NCBI GenBank assembly: GCA_015259235.1
Contig: JABZGM010000087.1
Location: 1 to 8,482, forward strand
From: Alloprevotella sp.
GTDB taxonomy: Bacteria; Bacteroidota; Bacteroidia; Bacteroidales; Bacteroidaceae
Reading direction: 5' to 3'
Length of the DNA: 8,482 bases
The position numbers and the translations under genes are program-made. This document shows positions 1 to 6,601 of the stretch, one piece after another; the stretch's first letter is position 1; every line of letters starts with the position of its first letter. A model generated the notes under the pieces. It was not told the DNA's origin. It saw nothing but the letters and a program-made list of their open reading frames with translations, and did not search any database.

Positions 1-1
1 A

Positions 2-97
2 TATAGGATTTACTGCAGTAATGAAATTCTTGTATTGGTAGGTTTTCCTTCCTACGGGGGATTGTTTCTATCAGTTCTTCTCATTGACATATTCTAA
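2..97 (+). CDS. possible C-terminal tail of an upstream membrane protein (partial)
   Basis: From base 2 one reading frame is open to a TAA at 95-97, giving 31 residues that end in a hydrophobic stretch (FPSYGGLFLSVLLIDIF). This would fit the last membrane segment of an upstream integral membrane protein, such as a polymerase or flippase of the same locus, and it would leave a normal 13-base gap before the ATG at 111. The evidence is thin. The fragment is short and has no diagnostic motif. A second frame is also open until a TAG at 39-41 and is hydrophobic too. The left edge of the window cuts off whatever gene this is, so the family cannot be named. Confidence 0.35.
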   Translation, partial: YRIYCSNEILVLVGFPSYGGLFLSVLLIDIF

Positions 98-110
98 CGA
101 CAATATATAT

Positions 111-998
111 ATGCCAACCCTCACAGTTTTCACTCCAACTTTCAACCGCGCTCATCTCATTGGACGCGTATATGAAAGCTTGTGTCGACAAACTTGTCAA
201 GATTTTGACTGGTTGGTCATTGATGACGGTTCTACTGACAATACACGTGAAGTGGTGGAAGGTTTTATCAAAGAACAACGTATCTCAATTCGATATATTT
301 GGAAAGAAAATGGAGGACTCTACACGGGCTACAACACGGCTTATGAAGTGATTTCTGCTCCTCTCAATGTTTGCATCGACAGTGATGACTTTATGCCAGA
401 TGCAGCAGTGGAGAAGATTATCAACACGTGGAAGGAACGGGGTAGTGAACAGTATGCTGGCATTATAGGTCTTGATTTCTATGCAGATACTAAACAACCT
501 ATTGGTGGCTATTTCCCGGAAGTATTGAAAGAGGTTTCACTCTATGACATTGCCGAAAAAGGGCTATACAAAGGTGACGCAAAACAAGTGATGCGTACTG
601 ATTTAACACGAACAGCCATCTTCAAAGAGGACTTACATGGAGAAAAAGATTTCAACCCATATAGCATGGTGTTTCAAGCCTCGAGAGAACTCCCCCTACT
701 GATTATCAATGATAATTTGTGCTTTGTGGACTACCAAACTAATGGTATGGCTGCCAATATATACAAACAGTATTATCGTTCGCCTTGGAGTTTCATGAGA
801 ATGAGACAACTGGAACTACAAAATAAACGCAATACATTGCGCAACCTGCTGCGAATAAGCATTCACTATGTTTCTAGTTGTATCATTGCGCGCAACAAAC
901 GTTGGTTGAAAGATTCTCCCAAACCTCTACTAACACTGCTGATGGCTCCCTTCGGCTTATTACTCTATCTCTTGATTTTATGGAAAAATCGAAATTGA
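111..998 (+). CDS. glycosyltransferase family 2 (GT-A fold)
   Basis: This 295-residue protein is a GT-A inverting glycosyltransferase, expected to move a sugar from a nucleotide donor to a lipid-linked acceptor at the cytoplasmic membrane face. The fold opens with the usual strand (TVFTPTFNR, residues 5-13). The nucleotide-binding IDDGST is at 37-42, an ENGGLYTGYN segment typical of a GT2 subgroup at 66-75, and the metal-binding DSDD at 90-93. The C-terminus is hydrophobic (about 272-291) and ends in basic residues, so it may anchor to the membrane. I chose the ATG at 111 because translation then begins one residue before the first beta strand. An in-frame TTG at 84 would add nine residues without family support. 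The 3' end overlaps the next gene by 19 bases, so the two are probably co-translated. Donor and acceptor cannot be read from the sequence. Confidence 0.9.
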   Translation: MPTLTVFTPTFNRAHLIGRVYESLCRQTCQDFDWLVIDDGSTDNTREVVEGFIKEQRISIRYIWKENGGLYTGYNTAYEVISAPLNVCIDSDDFMPDAAVEKIINTWKERGSEQYAGIIGLDFYADTKQPIGGYFPEVLKEVSLYDIAEKGLYKGDAKQVMRTDLTRTAIFKEDLHGEKDFNPYSMVFQASRELPLLIINDNLCFVDYQTNGMAANIYKQYYRSPWSFMRMRQLELQNKRNTLRNLLRISIHYVSSCIIARNKRWLKDSPKPLLTLLMAPFGLLLYLLILWKNRN

Positions 999-1984
999 CT
1001 TATTCCATTGCCATTCGCACACTTGGTACAGGAAGAGAGAAATATCGCATTTTGCTGGAGAGTATCACCCACCAAAGTTTGCCTCCAGAACGCGTGTTGG
1101 TCTATATCGCAGAGGGATATGTTATCCCTGATTTTAGAGTAGGAAAAGAGGAATACGTAGTAGTGCCCAAAGGTATGGCGCGACAACGCATCTTGCCTTA
1201 TGACGAAATTTCCAGCGACTGCATTCTGTTGCTTGATGACGATGTGAGATTGGGGGAGACTGCTGCTGAAAGATTGCTGAAAACGCTTACTGAACATCAG
1301 GCTGATTGTGTGGGAGCCGACACATTTCGCAATCAAGACATGAGTTGGAAGCAAAAAGTTGCGGCTTTTCTTCTTGGAGGTGTTTATCCGCATAGCAATG
1401 AGCATTGGGCTTTCTGCGTGCTTCCCACAGGAGCTTTCTCTTACAACAAAAAACCTCAACCTCGTTTTTATCTCTCGGAAAGCTGTGCGGGTCCTGCATC
1501 ACTCTGGAGAAAAGAGAGTTTTCTGGCATTGCATCTCGAAGATGAACTTTGGCTTGACGCATTAGGATTTTCCTATGGAGATGACCTCGTAGAGTTCTAT
1601 AAACTAGCGGTCAATGGTTTCCGTCTCGGCATCGACTATGGAGTGGAAATAGAGCACATGGATGGCAAGACTTCGAGTGACAACTTCAAACGTCAGCGCA
1701 ATCGCTTAGAACTGCGCACGAAAGCACAGTTTATCATTTGGTGGAGATGTTTCTGGCAAACAACACGTTTTTCTAAAACAACAATGGTGTTGCGCTTCAG
1801 TCTTAAGATGCTCTATCTTTTTGTACTCTCACTCCTTGCAACTCCATTACTCCAAAAGTGGGATTTTCCTCTTCAGTTCCTTCGCGGACTCAAGGGAGGT
1901 TGGCAGTTTGTGCACACCCCTCAATTTAAGTCACTTCGTCCTTATCAATTCAGAGATAATTCTTCGACCAAGTTCCCTTCCTAA
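980..1984 (+). CDS. glycosyltransferase family 2, C-terminally membrane-anchored
   Basis: This 334-residue protein is a second GT-A type glycosyltransferase. It starts with a beta strand and loop (YSIAIRTLGTGR, residues 8-19) and carries the DxD metal site as LLLDDDV (DDD at 86-88). A CAGPASLWRK segment (169-178) and GDDLVEFYKL (200-209) occupy the usual acceptor-side and catalytic-base regions. A histidine in IEHMDG (226) could be the metal-binding His found late in many GT2 folds. A hydrophobic segment at about 273-290 followed by basic residues suggests membrane attachment. The ATG at 980 lies inside the end of the previous gene, a 19-base overlap. A longer reading back to 878 would run far into that gene and adds no recognisable sequence, so I reject it. 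The sugar donor is unknown; the GT2 assignment is from motifs and layout. Confidence 0.85.
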   Translation: MEKSKLTYSIAIRTLGTGREKYRILLESITHQSLPPERVLVYIAEGYVIPDFRVGKEEYVVVPKGMARQRILPYDEISSDCILLLDDDVRLGETAAERLLKTLTEHQADCVGADTFRNQDMSWKQKVAAFLLGGVYPHSNEHWAFCVLPTGAFSYNKKPQPRFYLSESCAGPASLWRKESFLALHLEDELWLDALGFSYGDDLVEFYKLAVNGFRLGIDYGVEIEHMDGKTSSDNFKRQRNRLELRTKAQFIIWWRCFWQTTRFSKTTMVLRFSLKMLYLFVLSLLATPLLQKWDFPLQFLRGLKGGWQFVHTPQFKSLRPYQFRDNSSTKFPS

Positions 1985-2041
1985 GATATCTCTGACGCTC
2001 TGTCTGATTTTCATCGCTAGTTTCATCAGCTTAATATCATT

Positions 2042-3178
2042 ATGGATAAACCTCTTCGCATCCTTCACGTGATAACTTCTCTTCGCACTGGCGGAGCGGA
2101 GCGGTTGATGGTGGATTTATTGCCACGACTGCGAGAAAAAGGACTGGAAGTTGAATTGGCTGTATTCGATGGAACGAGAACTGACTTCTATCACGCATTA
2201 AAGCAACAAGGCATTGCCATTCATTCTTTTGGCATGGGGATTAAAGCGATGCACTCTCCAAGATGTATTCCAGGACTGCGCCGACTGATTCAACAATTTG
2301 ATGTGGTGCATACCCACAACACTCCGTGTCAGCTTTTCACAGCTCTAGCTGCTATTGGTCTTAAAAATCCACCGCAACTGGTGACAACGGAGCACAATAC
2401 AACTAATCGCCGCAGAAAATACTCCTTACTGAAATCAATGGACCGATGGATGTATAGTCGCTACGCACAAATTATAGGAGTAAGCGAAAGCACTACACAA
2501 GCATTGTTGAACTACTTACCTCATTTGCAGCATTGTCAAACCATAAACAATGGCATCAACGTGAGAAGTTTTCAACAAGCTCTCCCAGCGGAAGACTTGG
2601 TGCATCAATTCTCGGAGTTGAAACGGTTGGTGATGGCAGCTGCATTTCGTGCACAAAAGGACCACGAAACAGTCATTTGCGCTTTGCACCATCTTCCTCA
2701 AGAATATCATTTGTTGTTAGCAGGTGATGGGGAACGACGCAGAATAGTGGAAAGTTTTGTAGAATCCCAAAATCTATCACACCGCGTGCATTTTTTAGGG
2801 AACCGTCAAGACGTGGCAGCGGTGCTCAAAACGGCTGACGTTGTAGTGATGTCGAGTAAATATGAAGGGCTATCACTTTCTTCATTGGAGGGATTGGCTT
2901 CTGGTCGTCCAGTTGTGGCTAGCGATGTTCCTGGACTCCGAGAAATTATTGGTGGTGCTGGAATCCTCTTTCCACAAGGTGATGCTCAAGAATTAGCCAA
3001 TAACATCATTGCATTAACAGAAAACGATACTCTTCGACAAGCAATAATAGAAAAAGGCATGCTACGTGCAAGACAATTTGATATTTCCACTATGGTCGAA
3101 AAGTATTGCGACGTATACCATCGTTTTGATTCTAAAGAACGAGAAGCCAAGAGTTCTCTCAACAATACATACAAATAA
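2042..3178 (+). CDS. glycosyltransferase family 4 (GT-B fold)
   Basis: This 378-residue protein is a retaining GT-B glycosyltransferase of normal family length. The N-terminal acceptor domain has the glycine loop TGGAERL (16-22) and VVHTHN (88-93). The C-terminal donor domain has the basic catalytic-site stretch AAFRAQKDH (200-208, with R203 and K206) and LLLAGDGE (224-231). It also has the EX7E motif in YEGLSLSSLEG, with the two glutamates at 275 and 283, followed by GRPVVASDVPGLREI (288-302). NNGIN (169-173) is the usual inter-domain linker. It has no signal peptide and should act on the cytoplasmic face of the membrane. It lies 57 bases after the second GT2 gene on the same strand, with no clear promoter or terminator between them, so one operon is likely. 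The donor sugar is not predictable from the sequence. Confidence 0.92.
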   Translation: MDKPLRILHVITSLRTGGAERLMVDLLPRLREKGLEVELAVFDGTRTDFYHALKQQGIAIHSFGMGIKAMHSPRCIPGLRRLIQQFDVVHTHNTPCQLFTALAAIGLKNPPQLVTTEHNTTNRRRKYSLLKSMDRWMYSRYAQIIGVSESTTQALLNYLPHLQHCQTINNGINVRSFQQALPAEDLVHQFSELKRLVMAAAFRAQKDHETVICALHHLPQEYHLLLAGDGERRRIVESFVESQNLSHRVHFLGNRQDVAAVLKTADVVVMSSKYEGLSLSSLEGLASGRPVVASDVPGLREIIGGAGILFPQGDAQELANNIIALTENDTLRQAIIEKGMLRARQFDISTMVEKYCDVYHRFDSKEREAKSSLNNTYK

Positions 3179-3209
3179 CATCTAATCAATTTATATTTTA
3201 AAAACTCTA

Positions 3210-4100
3210 ATGATGACAATCAAAAGACAAATCCTTTCGCTGTTTATTGCAGCAGCGGCGGCTATCTGCAGCACTTCAAGTGCTCAAGCAGGCACTGTGC
3301 CCACCTGGGCTAAGAATGGTGTATCAACACTCAACAAACAACGTTCTAACGAATCATATCGCTTCGTAAATGTAAGCGAAACAGGAGAAGATTTGAACGC
3401 ACTCCAGAGCCAACGCGTTGAACCCATCATTGCAGAATTGGCAAAAACCTATCAACTCTCTGCACAAGGTGTGAAGGTTGATACCATCGGCTATAAGGGA
3501 GCAACAGATGGCAACATGGCATATCGTCTCACATTTGCAGGCGAACAACCCACTGTTTTCGTAGCTAAACCCATCGATCAATACACTGACATAGAATTTC
3601 TACCCAACAATGAGGGTCACCACACCTACTATCAACTCTATGCAGTGTCTGAAAAGAACACCCTTCCTGACTTTGATGATTTGACAGTGAGCAAATACTA
3701 TCCTAAGACTATGGGATTCACTTCACTCGTGCCAGGTCTGGGACAAATCCAAAAAGGACAGACCATTAAGGGTAAAATCATCATGGGCACCGAGGCATTC
3801 TTGCTTGCTAGTGCTCTCGTCTTCGATCTCAAAGCAAATAGTTTTATCGACAATGCGAAAGCTACAACAGGTGTAACCCACAACTCATGGGCAAGTAAGA
3901 CAGATGGTTGGCGCAAAATGCGCAATCTCAGCCTTGGCCTTGCGGGTGGACTCTATATTGCTAACATCATTGATGCGGCATTCTTCCCTGGAGCTTCTCA
4001 TGTGAAAGTTAATTCTAGCAAGAAGTTCGCACCCACAATGGCGTTTTCGCCCATGATTTCCAATGAAGGCACTGGACTTTCATTCGTGATGCAATTCTAA
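3210..4100 (+). CDS. exported DUF5683-like protein of unknown function
   Basis: This 296-residue protein begins with a clear Sec signal peptide. The basic start is MMTIKRQ, the hydrophobic core is at 8-20, and a type I cleavage site AQA|G lies at 25-28. The cysteine at 20 lacks a lipobox, so it is probably not a lipoprotein. The mature N-terminal half (about 30-150) is unfamiliar and hydrophilic. The segment SLVPGLGQIQKGQTIKGK (172-189), the hydrophobic stretches at about 188-206 and 240-258, and YIANIIDAAF (249-258) resemble the Bacteroidota DUF5683 pattern PGxGQxxxGxxxKG...NxxDA. The C-terminus (SFVMQF) ends in an aromatic residue, as beta-strand envelope proteins often do. ATG codons at 3210 and 3213 are both possible starts. 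It is not an obvious sugar enzyme and sits between glycosyltransferase genes, so a role in envelope assembly of the glycan is only an inference. Confidence 0.75.
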   Translation: MMTIKRQILSLFIAAAAAICSTSSAQAGTVPTWAKNGVSTLNKQRSNESYRFVNVSETGEDLNALQSQRVEPIIAELAKTYQLSAQGVKVDTIGYKGATDGNMAYRLTFAGEQPTVFVAKPIDQYTDIEFLPNNEGHHTYYQLYAVSEKNTLPDFDDLTVSKYYPKTMGFTSLVPGLGQIQKGQTIKGKIIMGTEAFLLASALVFDLKANSFIDNAKATTGVTHNSWASKTDGWRKMRNLSLGLAGGLYIANIIDAAFFPGASHVKVNSSKKFAPTMAFSPMISNEGTGLSFVMQF

Positions 4101-4118
4101 TTTAGCTATATCTCTTCT

Positions 4119-4212
4119 CATATTTATCACATTTGCTTATACTCTATTGTTACCTAGTGAAGCATAACTACAACCAAAAACGATAGAGATAAAAGCAAGT
4201 GTGGTAAATGTG
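4119..4212 (+). terminator. long RNA hairpin between the DUF5683-like gene and the next GT4 gene (terminator or attenuator)
   Basis: Two arms, 4119-4151 and 4179-4212, are nearly perfect inverted complements around a 27-base loop. Reading from the loop, 10 pairs form, then an unpaired 3-by-4 internal loop, then 20 further pairs. Four of the 30 pairs are G-U in the + strand RNA. On the opposite strand those four would be A-C mismatches, so the fold favours rightward transcripts. The outer end is followed by TTTT at 4213-4216, and the TTG start of the next gene is 17 bases beyond the stem. A terminator for the upstream gene, or an attenuator controlling the downstream genes, are the simplest readings. 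The stem is A/T-rich and the T-tract is short, so a decayed mobile-element end is possible. The structure is seen directly; its function is inferred. Confidence 0.6.
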
Positions 4213-4229
4213 TTTTATCATCCACAACA

Positions 4230-5402
4230 TTGACAAGGAGAAAACCAAAAATAATTCGGGTTTCGACTGTTCCCATCTCACTCAATGTTTTTTGCAAGGG
4301 ACTGCTTCAAGAGCTTTCTAAAGACTATGAGGTAGCAGCAGTATCTTCTCCAGGTACAGACTTGGAGGAAATAGAAATACGCGAAAAAGTGCGCACCTTC
4401 GCAGTGCCCATGCGACGACAAATTGCGCTCCTTCATGACCTTCGCTCGCTATGGCAACTTTTTTGGCTTTTTCGCAAAGAAAAACCTGACATGGTACACA
4501 GCATCACCCCGAAAGCAGGACTGCTCTCTATGATAGCTGCAAAGTTGGCTGGTGTCCCCATCAGACTACACACCTTCACTGGTCTCATCTGGCCCACAGC
4601 TAGCGGACTGAAGCGCAAAATACTTGTGGCTATGGACAAATTGCTCTGCATTTGTGCCACTCATCTCAACCCCGAGGGACAAGGTGTTGCCAATGATCTG
4701 CAAGCACACATCACACACAAGCCATTGACGGTATTGGGACACGGCAATGTGCGCGGCATTGACTTTGACTACTACAAATCAACACCTGACATTGAGCTAG
4801 CAGCGCAACAAAGCAGAGTAAATTTGGGGATTCCTTCTGATGCTTTTATCTTTCTCTTTGTTGGAAGAATAGTGCGCGACAAAGGTATTGTCGAACTATT
4901 AGAAGCTTTCAAGAATCTCACAGAAAACTATTCTCAAAAGAACGATACCTCCTCTCCCATATCCCTTCTGCTCGTGGGTAACGAAGAAGAACATCTCGAC
5001 CCGCTTCCACCTTCCACCCAACAACTCATCAACACTCTCCCCAACGTCTATCGTTTGCCTTTTCAAACAGATGTTCGTCCCTTCTATGCTACTGCGCAAG
5101 CACTCGTATTTCCCAGCTATCGCGAAGGATTTCCCAATGTTGTACTTGAAGCTGGAGCTTTCGCACTCCCTAGCATTGTGACTGACATCAATGGTTCGCG
5201 AGAAATCATCACCAACAAGGACAACGGTCTCATCATTCCTCCTCAAAATACCGAGGCACTCACCCAAGCTATGCAAACTCTGCTCCACACCCCACATTTG
5301 AAATCAATGGGAGAAGCTGCTTACCACAATGTGCAGCAACATTTCTCCAAAGCTCGCGTGTGGCAACAGCTCAAAGACTATTATCAACATTTGCTCCAAT
5401 GA
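4230..5402 (+). CDS. glycosyltransferase family 4, PglA/CapM-like
   Basis: This 390-residue GT-B enzyme resembles the PglA/CapM group, which adds a HexNAc-type sugar to an undecaprenyl-linked primer. Motifs in order are IRVSTVPISLNV (9-20), VHSITPKAGLLS (89-100), and HTFTGLIWPT...KRK (114-130). They continue with GHGNVRGID (170-178), FVGRIVRDKG (210-219, with R213 and K218), and the EX7E pair E299/E307 in REGFPNVVLEAG. No ATG exists in frame between a TGA at 4158-4160 and the conserved N-terminus. The TTG at 4230 is therefore the only standard start that retains the first beta strand. Its TGA overlaps the next gene's ATG (ATGA at 5399-5402), so translation is probably coupled. It lies just after the long hairpin. 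The family call is firm; the PglA-like specificity is inferred from similarity and from the PglC/PglE-like neighbours. Confidence 0.88.
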   Translation: MTRRKPKIIRVSTVPISLNVFCKGLLQELSKDYEVAAVSSPGTDLEEIEIREKVRTFAVPMRRQIALLHDLRSLWQLFWLFRKEKPDMVHSITPKAGLLSMIAAKLAGVPIRLHTFTGLIWPTASGLKRKILVAMDKLLCICATHLNPEGQGVANDLQAHITHKPLTVLGHGNVRGIDFDYYKSTPDIELAAQQSRVNLGIPSDAFIFLFVGRIVRDKGIVELLEAFKNLTENYSQKNDTSSPISLLLVGNEEEHLDPLPPSTQQLINTLPNVYRLPFQTDVRPFYATAQALVFPSYREGFPNVVLEAGAFALPSIVTDINGSREIITNKDNGLIIPPQNTEALTQAMQTLLHTPHLKSMGEAAYHNVQQHFSKARVWQQLKDYYQHLLQ

Positions 5403-6007
5403 CAGCCTTACTCCTTTTCATTAAACATCATCTACAATGGATCTGGAATATCATCGAAGCATTAAACGGTGCATTATTTCGTTTGCGCTATCCACTCTGG
5501 AAGAAAAAAGCTACAGCTACGTTGGCACAAGTTACTAACAACGTGTCTTCAGTACATTGGTCGCTAGTTACTGAGGAAGATTTACCAGCACTCTCTACAT
5601 GGTTGCTACAACAATCGACCAGTGCTCAACAATACTTCCGCCCACACGGCTTTCAGCTACAAGATTTACAACGATTATGGAAAAATCCCGCCTTTCTCCT
5701 CATTAAGGTAAGTAGAAAAGAGTCTAGTTCCCCCATCATTGGTTATCATTTTCTGCGTTGTTTTTGCATAGGTCGTGCTTTTCATGGTCTGATTGTAGAT
5801 CCTCTATTTAGTGGTCAAGGCATTGGTGCGCAAATGTGGAGAATAGCCTACCAAATAGCACAACAACAAGGCATAACACTTTTTGCCACCATCTCGGATA
5901 ACAATTTACCCTCTCTGAGATCTGCACAAAAGTCGGTTGTTCTAGAAGTAAAAAAGCAACATCCTCAACATTATCGTTTGTACAAAATCACAGGTTTGCG
6001 TCCATAA
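5399..6007 (+). CDS. GNAT-family N-acetyltransferase, candidate amino-sugar acetyltransferase
   Basis: This 202-residue protein has GNAT features. The acetyl-CoA pyrophosphate loop follows a beta strand as GLIVDPLFSGQGIGAQMW (130-147, with GQGIG at 139-143). A later SDNNLPSLRSAQK segment (166-178) is the usual helix and Asn/Ser region that closes the cofactor site. Residues 1-28 are hydrophobic and aromatic with few charges, followed by a basic patch (WKKK, 34-37), which suggests membrane association. The ATG at 5399 overlaps the preceding TGA as ATGA; a longer reading from 5360 would run inside the previous gene and is not needed. Its place between a PglA-like and a PglC-like gene, near a PglE-like aminotransferase, suggests it acetylates the 4-amino group of the nucleotide sugar. 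Known PglD enzymes have a left-handed beta-helix instead, so this role is inference. Confidence 0.75.
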   Translation: MTALLLFIKHHLQWIWNIIEALNGALFRLRYPLWKKKATATLAQVTNNVSSVHWSLVTEEDLPALSTWLLQQSTSAQQYFRPHGFQLQDLQRLWKNPAFLLIKVSRKESSSPIIGYHFLRCFCIGRAFHGLIVDPLFSGQGIGAQMWRIAYQIAQQQGITLFATISDNNLPSLRSAQKSVVLEVKKQHPQHYRLYKITGLRP

Positions 6008-6025
6008 CCCAACACGACTAACTTT

Positions 6026-6601
6026 ATGCTAAAGACTTCTTTTGACAAGATATTTGCTTTAATTGGTCTTCTTGTATTGTCACCTCTTTTGCTCCTCATC
6101 GCGTTGCTCATTCGTGTGAAAATGCCAGATGGCGCAGTATTATTTCGCCAACAACGCGTAGGACAATATGGGAAGGTGTTCACGATGGTCAAATTTCGCA
6201 CCATGACCACAACACACCACGGCTCTTCCATAAGTGTAGCAGGAGAATCACGCATCACGCCATTGGGAGCTTTTCTTCGTAAATATAAATTAGACGAACT
6301 TCCTGAATTGTGGAACATTCTCAAAGGCGACATGAGTTTTGTGGGACCTCGACCAGATGTTCCTGGCTATGCAGACAAACTCATAGGAAAGGATCGTGAT
6401 ATACTACAACTTAAACCAGGTATCACAGGACCTGCAACACTCAAATATCGCAACGAAGAAGAACTTTTGGCTCAACAAGCCAATCCACAGCAATACAATG
6501 ACGAGGTGATTTTCCCAGACAAGGTGAAAATCAATCTTGAATACCTACACCATCACTCCTTTTGGGGAGATATACGCATCATCATACAAACCATCTTATG
6601 A
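6026..6601 (+). CDS. PglC-like monotopic phosphoglycosyl transferase (bacterial sugar transferase)
   Basis: This 191-residue protein is a small membrane-embedded phosphoglycosyl transferase. It moves a sugar-1-phosphate from a UDP-sugar to undecaprenyl phosphate and so starts the glycan. The N-terminal hydrophobic helix (about 9-30) contains the Ser-Pro break (SP at 19-20) that makes the re-entrant helix of this family. VKFRTM (55-60) follows. The catalytic Asp-Glu pair is D90/E91 in KLDELPELWN (88-97). Then come KGDMSFVGPRP (100-110) and KPGITGPA (130-137), all family hallmarks. It is the short form, without the extra N-terminal membrane domain of WbaP/WcaJ, and is close in length to Campylobacter PglC. 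It lies 18 bases after the acetyltransferase gene, and its stop overlaps the next start as ATGA. Together with its neighbours, a diacetylbacillosamine-type substrate is likely but not proven. Confidence 0.93.
   Translation: MLKTSFDKIFALIGLLVLSPLLLLIALLIRVKMPDGAVLFRQQRVGQYGKVFTMVKFRTMTTTHHGSSISVAGESRITPLGAFLRKYKLDELPELWNILKGDMSFVGPRPDVPGYADKLIGKDRDILQLKPGITGPATLKYRNEEELLAQQANPQQYNDEVIFPDKVKINLEYLHHHSFWGDIRIIIQTIL

Noticed and set aside
3..41. Second hydrophobic open frame ending at TAG 39-41 as an upstream gene tail
   Set aside because: It is only 12 residues long and would leave a 69-base gap before the first GT2 gene. The frame ending at 95-97 fits operon spacing better, though neither is firm.
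38..55. Small inverted repeat GTAGG...CCTAC as a terminator
   Set aside because: The stem has only five pairs, there is no T-tract after it, and it probably lies within coding sequence.
84..110. TTG start adding nine residues to the first GT2
   Set aside because: The ATG at 111 lies directly before the first conserved beta strand; the extra residues have no family counterpart.
965..1459. Minus-strand open frame of 164 codons
   Set aside because: It lies opposite a well-supported GT2 gene, shows no recognisable domain, and is best explained as an antisense shadow.
3192..3199. TATATTTT as a -7 promoter for the exported-protein gene
   Set aside because: It differs from TAnnTTTG in the last base, and the start codon would fall within a few bases of the predicted transcript start.
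4899..5297. Minus-strand open frame of 132 codons
   Set aside because: It lies opposite the donor domain of the GT4 gene, with no recognisable motif and no sign of its own promoter.
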